A DNA stretch of 64,000 nt, taken from positions 4,650,001-4,714,000 of the forward strand of contig NC_089391.1 of NCBI RefSeq assembly GCF_003171515.1, read 5' to 3'. How positions within the stretch are numbered: the first letter of the stretch is position 1; each line of letters starts with the position of its first letter. The notes below the pieces were generated by a model. That model was not told where the DNA came from and did not search any database. It worked only from the letters and a program-made list of their open reading frames with translations. Of the stretch, positions 58,765 through 64,000 are shown in pieces. Made by a program: the position numbers and the translations under genes. This stretch comes from Pyrenophora tritici-repentis. Its lineage: Eukaryota > Ascomycota > Dothideomycetes > Pleosporales > Pleosporaceae.

Positions 58765-60050
58765 TCACCGAGCCCGCCCCAGGCAATGCTTCGGCTCAGC
58801 TTCCTCAGCTTCGCTTACTTCAGTACACGCAGTCTTGGAACGAGTCCTCTTTCCAGCCTCTTCAGAGGTTTCGTGTATGTCTTTTGAATCAAAACTCTCC
58901 TTCCCCTTCAAGTCGTACCCGCCTTCGCTGGCCGTATCGCGTGGGAGCGGATCAGTCTTTGGTGCGCCCCCCAGCTCCATTATGTTATCACTATCACCTT
59001 GATTGTCGGATAATCTAAAGTTGAATATCCGAGATCCTCGTGATGCGAACTTGCCTGGTCGGGTCGTGGTGGCGGTGCGATCCTCATAGTACGAGGTGAA
59101 CCGACCGGTGCCGTACTGTGGGAACAGGTATCGGAAAAGGCACTTTGTAGCGGGCGCGCATGCCGTCATGATATGCACAGCAGGTTCGGCAATGCTGATG
59201 GCAATACCAATGTCCCATGTGCGGTCCTTGTTCGTGGGCGCAAAGCGATAGTAGTAGACTATGAACCGGCCAATTGAAACGCCAGTCGCAATCCATCCCA
59301 AGCTCATGACACCCACAACAAGGATCTTTGTGCGCCGGTGCATTTGGAGGTTCCACACCATGATGGAAGGAATCGGGATGATGATGAGGTCCATGAAGAT
59401 GGACAGAGCACACGAACTGAGTACGAACGTGCGAGTGTCGATGCATGTTCCACCCCGTATAACTTCTCCATTAGCACCAACCTTATCCATGGCCGGTCGG
59501 GACCAGGCATACGACGCCGGGCTGCATTGGAAGAGATTGGCGATAGTTGCTCCGACCGAATAGAAGATGTTGAGCCAAAAGACGGCATGTATAGGGTATC
59601 TGATACGCCGACGAGTGTCCTTCATCCGGAACAGGAACATGATAATAGAGGCTCTGATCAACCCCATGACTAGATATTGTCACCGTAGGTCAGCGATTGT
59701 TGCAAGCGGTCCATGGGAAAACACGTACGAGGGTGATACATCATCTGCACTGCGAAGTTCCATCTTATGGCAACGAGTTGCGATGGGATGGACTTCTTAG
59801 GCAAGTCGTAGATGTGATAGCCAGTGCCACTTAGTAGCACATATACCCATGTTGCTACAGTGTCTGCTATGAATATCACAGATGCGAGGATGATAATGTG
59901 GTCGTCCCAGCAAAAGTTGCGTCCCAGGTACCGTGACCAGAGCCTGAGGAAAACAGTAAAGGACGCGACGACTGTGAAGACACAGATGATCGCAAGACAC
60001 TCATGCTGCCGACTTTCGACCATTGTCCCCACGGCCTTCGCCGTGGACAT
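58765..60050 (-). CDS. Second Pth11-like seven-helix (fungal rhodopsin-domain) protein
   Basis: Exons 60050-59729 and 59669-58765 give 408 residues. I used the first ATG (MSTAKAVG); the frame is open further upstream but only from a TTG. Helices include LAIICVFTVVASFTVFLRLW, the WDDHIIILASVIFIADTVATW helix with the family's WDDH motif, a GLIRASIIMFLFRM helix, HAVFWLNIFYSVGATIANL, FMDLIIIPIPSIMVWNLQM, VVGVMSLGWIATGVSIGRF and AISIAEPAVHIMTACAPA. This is the fungal rhodopsin-like/Pth11 family; surface sensing is inferred. The cytosolic tail of about 120 residues is acidic and ends in Lys/Arg-rich sequence. It differs clearly from the copy at 42509-43798, so the two are not a recent duplication. 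Confidence 0.85.
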
Positions 60051-61838
60051 TCGGTGATGGAAAGCGACGGTGTCTGTCGATGCCGTCGGGTGAGTTACAC
60101 CGTAGTAGAGAGAGCTGGTCTGTTCAGTGGCCGCGGAACCGGGAGTGAAGGCGAAATGATGATCGTGGGTCCACGACGATAGAGTATCCGAGACTCGACC
60201 TGGGAGTGACGGCGTGAATCGTTGACGATCTGGGGTATGTGGCAAAGGATATCAATGTGACTGGAAAAAGAACAAATGAAAGTAAACTGGACTCTTCTAG
60301 AGACCTTGAAGCCTCTTACGCTGAATCGTTGTTGTCTGAGCACGCGCAAGGAGCCGTCCGTATGCACCCTTGAAAGCAAATAGCTTGGTGGCCAAGAAGG
60401 ACGTAATCATATACATCTCGCCGGCGAGGCGGACAACGAAACCAGTCCAACTAGAGCTCTAGACTGCTCATGTCCCCAGGATGAAAACCTGCAAGGCACC
60501 AGGGACAACATACTAAATCAAGGTCATGTCCGCCCTCCATTATGCAGGCCGTGCCCGGGACCGCGGTGGGGGAGCTCCGTCTGTGTGATCATCTTTTAAA
60601 TTGCCATAAGGAGTACTAGACTGTCTCAAGCCATTGAAAGAAGCTCCTTCACGGTCCGAATGTGGGTTGACAACTCGAGTAAGTTTCTCAACACGGGCCA
60701 TGCATGCCGAGATGATGCCTATTGGCTGGTGGAAGTTCTGGATGACGGACGGGAGGGAAGGCATGGGTCATTGGGCTGCTGTTTCGAAACATTATCTTTG
60801 CGAGTCAAGTTCTTGGGCTGCGCAAGGTTGATGCAAGAAACCATGTGGACCACAGGAAAGTGGCGTTGGGCTCTGGGCTCTGGAAGGCTGTCGTGAGGCT
60901 TTCGGCTCTCAGCAACAATGCCGTGATGCTAAGAATATTGTCCGGACCGCGTGCGTGGGCAGCGGCAGCGCAAGTCAATCCGGGGTGCGGGATTGGACGG
61001 CGGGATAATCAACAGCAGTTTTTGGTTGGCTGTGGTGTGATCAGATGTTTGTTTTTCCGCGAAGACGCTTGAGGCACGAGAATATCCGTGGTAGATTCGC
61101 TTGGCAGGTTCCCGTTGGGGTCGCCGATCCCAACTCTTTCGCTGACCCCCGACCGCGCTACCCCTCGAACCCGCACTACCACAGACTACCGCGAACTACC
61201 GTAAGCCAGGGTTGCAAATGGCTCTGGACCACGGCATTGCCGCGTCGACGGATGAAACCCTAGCACCATCAATCTCTTCTCCTCATGCGATTTAGAAATG
61301 CTCCTGAAGATGGACCATCGCGCACTGTCGATTGCCGACTGCCTGTCCCTTGTATGGTATAGTTTGGTGCTCAGTGAATGCTTGTCGCAATTGCCGCCCT
61401 CTATCATAGAACCAATCTGGTGGGGTCTTTCGGGTGGATACAACATTCGTTAACGCAATCCCATGTTCACGATCCTAGCTGGTTCAGCTTATATGATACA
61501 TTTCTGTACAAGATCAGCAGTCACATTCAGGGCAACAGCATTAGCCTATAACCTGCCAAGAACGGTATTTTAAACGTTTCCTGATGTACCGAGTCATTTA
61601 GTGAGATGAGTACTATGTCAATCCCTTCGTTTCTCGTCTCACAGCGCAACGGTCCGTAGTACGTACGCCATCACCCGCAGACTTCAAGGGACAGGTAAGT
61701 AGCGAAACTTTGTTGTGAGACAAGAAACGTTTCTGACAGGTATACAGATCTGCAACCGGTGAACCAGACGATCAAGTACCAGAAGACGGTCACTCGGGCT
61801 TACTCTGAATCGTTGATCGAATCGACGACCTTGTTATT
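60051..61838. other. Divergent intergenic region
   Basis: Lies between the minus-strand receptor and the plus-strand oxidase and holds both promoters. Open frames are short. A small 5' exon of the receptor gene cannot be excluded in the first few hundred bases. Confidence 0.5.
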
Positions 61839-63698
61839 ATGGCATCCATGACCTTATGGCTCACAGCGTTGGCTGCAGCCTCAACGACAGCATCGCCCCT
61901 GTTGTCAGCTAAACTTAATACTTGCGTCTTCGACGCAGATGTCGACTTACAAGGCGTCACTCCCGCAGTCAGGTCACTTTTCCTGCCCGGCTCAGTCGCC
62001 ACACCACACAACTCGACATCGAGATGCAAAGTGTACCCGGACGACCCACAATGGCCATCCGACGAAGCCTGGTCCAAACTTAACGAACTGACTGGCGACC
62101 GCGTTCTCAACGCGCCTACTCCTCTGGCTGCGGTTTGCTACCCTGGCGCCGACTATGATGGTGCAAAGTGCTCAGAATACACTCTGGCAGCATGGCAAAG
62201 GAGTTATCTTCACATGGTCGACCCCATCGAGATGATGTCTCCAGTCGCACAAGGCATGACCTGCACACCACCGATGCTCTTCGACTCGCACGGGTGCACT
62301 CGCGGTGGATACCCAATGTATGTCGTCAATGCCACGGAGCCCAAGCACGTCCAGCTTGCTGTGAACTTTGCAAGGAACACTGGCGTTAGACTCGTCATCA
62401 AGAACACTGGCCATGACTTTTTGGGCAAGAGCGGCGGCAAAGACGCCCTTAGCATCTGGACGCACAACATGAAGGATATTGAATACATCGAGAATTATGT
62501 CGACGAGAAGCTCAACTACTCCGGTCCTGCCTTCAAGAACGGTGTCGGTGTTCAAGCCTTTGAGATCTACAAGGCTGCCGCTGAGAAGGGCAGAGTCGTC
62601 GTTGGTGGCGAAGGCGAGACAGTCGGAGTCATGGGTGGCTACATCCAGGGTGGAGGTCACTCGCCTCTGACTGGACTCTATGGTACTGGCGCTGACAGTG
62701 TTCTGTCCATGGAAGTCGTCAGGGCTGATGGCGAGTTCGTCGTCGCCAACTCCACCTCCAACACCGATCTTTTCTGGGCTCTTCGCGGTGGAGGTGGCAG
62801 CACATTCGGTGTCGTCACCTCTGTCACTGTCAAGGCGCACCCTGACTTGGAGGTTACCACCTCTCGATTCGGATTCTCATCCGTGGACACTGGCAACGAG
62901 ACCTTTTGGGCTGCGATGCGCGCCTATGTCGACTCCTGGATCGACAACGCGGACGCAGGCACATACACATACTGGACCCTGATTCCCAAGAACGGCACTT
63001 TCGCCTTCGCCTTTTCTCCCTTCTTCGCACCAGGCAAGTCTGAAGCGGAGGCCACTGCTCTCCTGCAGCCTTTCCTCACCAAGCTCACCGACCTGGGCAT
63101 TAAGTTCGATCCCAACATCACCCACTTTGACAACTTCTACGATGCATGGAAAGCTTCCTTCCCACTCGAACTAGTCCAGAAGGTCAACTACGCAACTGGA
63201 TCGCGTCTCTTCCCCCGCGCGAACTTCGAGACGGCTGAGAAGCGTCAGGAGGTGTACGAACACATCCGTGCGTCGAGCGAGAACAACCGCGTGCAAGTGC
63301 ACTTCAACATGCAGGCCAAAGACCCCTTCAACACAGACAACGCCGTCAACTCGCACTGGCGTCCCATGATCTCGCTCAGCATGCAGTCCGTGCGCTGGCC
63401 AACCAACAGCACCGCCGAAGAGGCCATGAAGATCCGCAGAGACTTCCAGGCAGGTGACATGCAGGCCTGGAGAGACATTAGCCCCGGTGCTGGATCCTAC
63501 CTCGCCGAGGCCGACCGTCTCGAGCCAAACTTTGGCGACGCCTTCTACGGTACCAAGTACCCTAAGCTCCTTGAATTGAAGGCTAAGCTCGACCCGTATG
63601 ATGTCTTCTTTGCCTCTACCGGTGTGGGTTCCGAGAGGTGGAAGGTGGAGAGTGTGGATGGAATGCCCAATGAGAATGGAAAGCTGTGCCGTGTGTAA
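61839..63698 (+). CDS. Secreted FAD-linked oxidase (VAO/BBE-like)
   Basis: Single exon of 619 residues. A signal peptide is clear (MASMTLWLTALAAASTTAS). The FAD-binding (PCMH-type) domain carries KNTGHDFLGKS with His192 in the place that carries covalent FAD, and GGYIQGGGHSPLTGLYG at 260-280. The second cysteine attachment site of bicovalent enzymes is missing (His274 follows Gly, with no Cys). RGGGGSTFGVVTSVTVKAHP follows. The C-terminal berberine-bridge-like segment ends with KLDPYDVFFASTGVGSERW. Several N-glycosylation sequons are present. Relatives oxidise alcohols, sugars or secondary-metabolite intermediates outside the cell; the substrate here is unknown. No biosynthetic cluster surrounds it. 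Confidence 0.9.
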   Translation: MASMTLWLTALAAASTTASPLLSAKLNTCVFDADVDLQGVTPAVRSLFLPGSVATPHNSTSRCKVYPDDPQWPSDEAWSKLNELTGDRVLNAPTPLAAVCYPGADYDGAKCSEYTLAAWQRSYLHMVDPIEMMSPVAQGMTCTPPMLFDSHGCTRGGYPMYVVNATEPKHVQLAVNFARNTGVRLVIKNTGHDFLGKSGGKDALSIWTHNMKDIEYIENYVDEKLNYSGPAFKNGVGVQAFEIYKAAAEKGRVVVGGEGETVGVMGGYIQGGGHSPLTGLYGTGADSVLSMEVVRADGEFVVANSTSNTDLFWALRGGGGSTFGVVTSVTVKAHPDLEVTTSRFGFSSVDTGNETFWAAMRAYVDSWIDNADAGTYTYWTLIPKNGTFAFAFSPFFAPGKSEAEATALLQPFLTKLTDLGIKFDPNITHFDNFYDAWKASFPLELVQKVNYATGSRLFPRANFETAEKRQEVYEHIRASSENNRVQVHFNMQAKDPFNTDNAVNSHWRPMISLSMQSVRWPTNSTAEEAMKIRRDFQAGDMQAWRDISPGAGSYLAEADRLEPNFGDAFYGTKYPKLLELKAKLDPYDVFFASTGVGSERWKVESVDGMPNENGKLCRV

Positions 63699-64000
63699 GG
63701 GCTGTCATGAATGTATATAGCCTTGATTTTTACTTTCACTATTATTCTCTTCTTCGGGTACATACCTCTTCGACTGAGACTCAGCTCGTACCCACTTGTA
63801 TACGAGAACTCTATTCCAGGGCCAACTCTAGCCCTTACTCCACAATCACAAACCCTTTTGCCGTTCAGCTGAAACTTCTGCCACTGCATCATTAGCTCAA
63901 CGTTCTCCAGTAGTGCTTGAAGATCGACCCGCCGTCAGTTGGGCATCGCTCGCTCCAGACTGCAAAATGGGAAGGTCGTCTCGCGCGTTACTAGCGTAAC
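63699..64000. other. 3' flank, no gene seen
   Basis: Probable 3' UTR of the oxidase and the start of the next intergenic region. Confidence 0.5.

Overview
The window is nuclear DNA of a filamentous ascomycete. The genes carry short introns of about 45-70 bases with GT...AG ends and CTAAC/CTGAC-like branch sites. The gene set includes a CreA-type repressor, a CFEM protein, Pth11-like receptors and a HeLo-like N-terminal domain. The protein style suggests Dothideomycetes, probably Pleosporales; that placement is an inference and was not tested by a search. I support 19 protein genes, all but two of them with introns. Exon joins were worked out by hand from splice sites and reading phase, and every joined gene stays in frame. 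I found no tRNA or rRNA gene, no intact transposon and no CRISPR array.

Left part (1-19.3 kb) is gene-poor: a secreted protein with two PAN-like halves (2113-3323), a small CFEM protein (6153-6637) and the carbon-catabolite repressor creA (10281-11614), which sits behind a leader with no ATG for 625 bases. From 11.6 to 19.3 kb no gene is recognisable.

Middle part (19.3-40.5 kb): a RAD51-paralogue ATPase and a MOSC/mARC-like protein are divergent from a shared promoter. Next comes a 1066-residue fusion with a HeLo-like N-terminus, Cys-pair zinc-ribbon-like motifs and an atypical Rho-family GTPase at its C-terminus; this is the most unusual gene here. A gene-free, low-complexity stretch with degenerate tandem repeats of about 50 bases follows (27-29.7 kb). 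A minus-strand run then encodes a conserved unknown protein, Mcd4 (GPI anchor synthesis), Rab GDI (vesicle traffic) and mitoribosomal uL29m. A Gcn4/Cpc1-like bZIP gene diverges from the last, with an upstream ORF and an N-terminal open frame that has no ATG.

Right part (42.5-64 kb) is gene-dense: two Pth11-like seven-helix proteins, an M3 zinc oligopeptidase, a HAUS6-like augmin subunit divergent from an HD-domain nucleotidase, a large low-complexity protein, condensin SMC2 and a secreted FAD-linked oxidase. Most of these are housekeeping functions (chromosomes, secretion, peptide turnover). The secreted proteins, receptors and the HeLo-GTPase fusion are the lineage-variable, environment-facing part.
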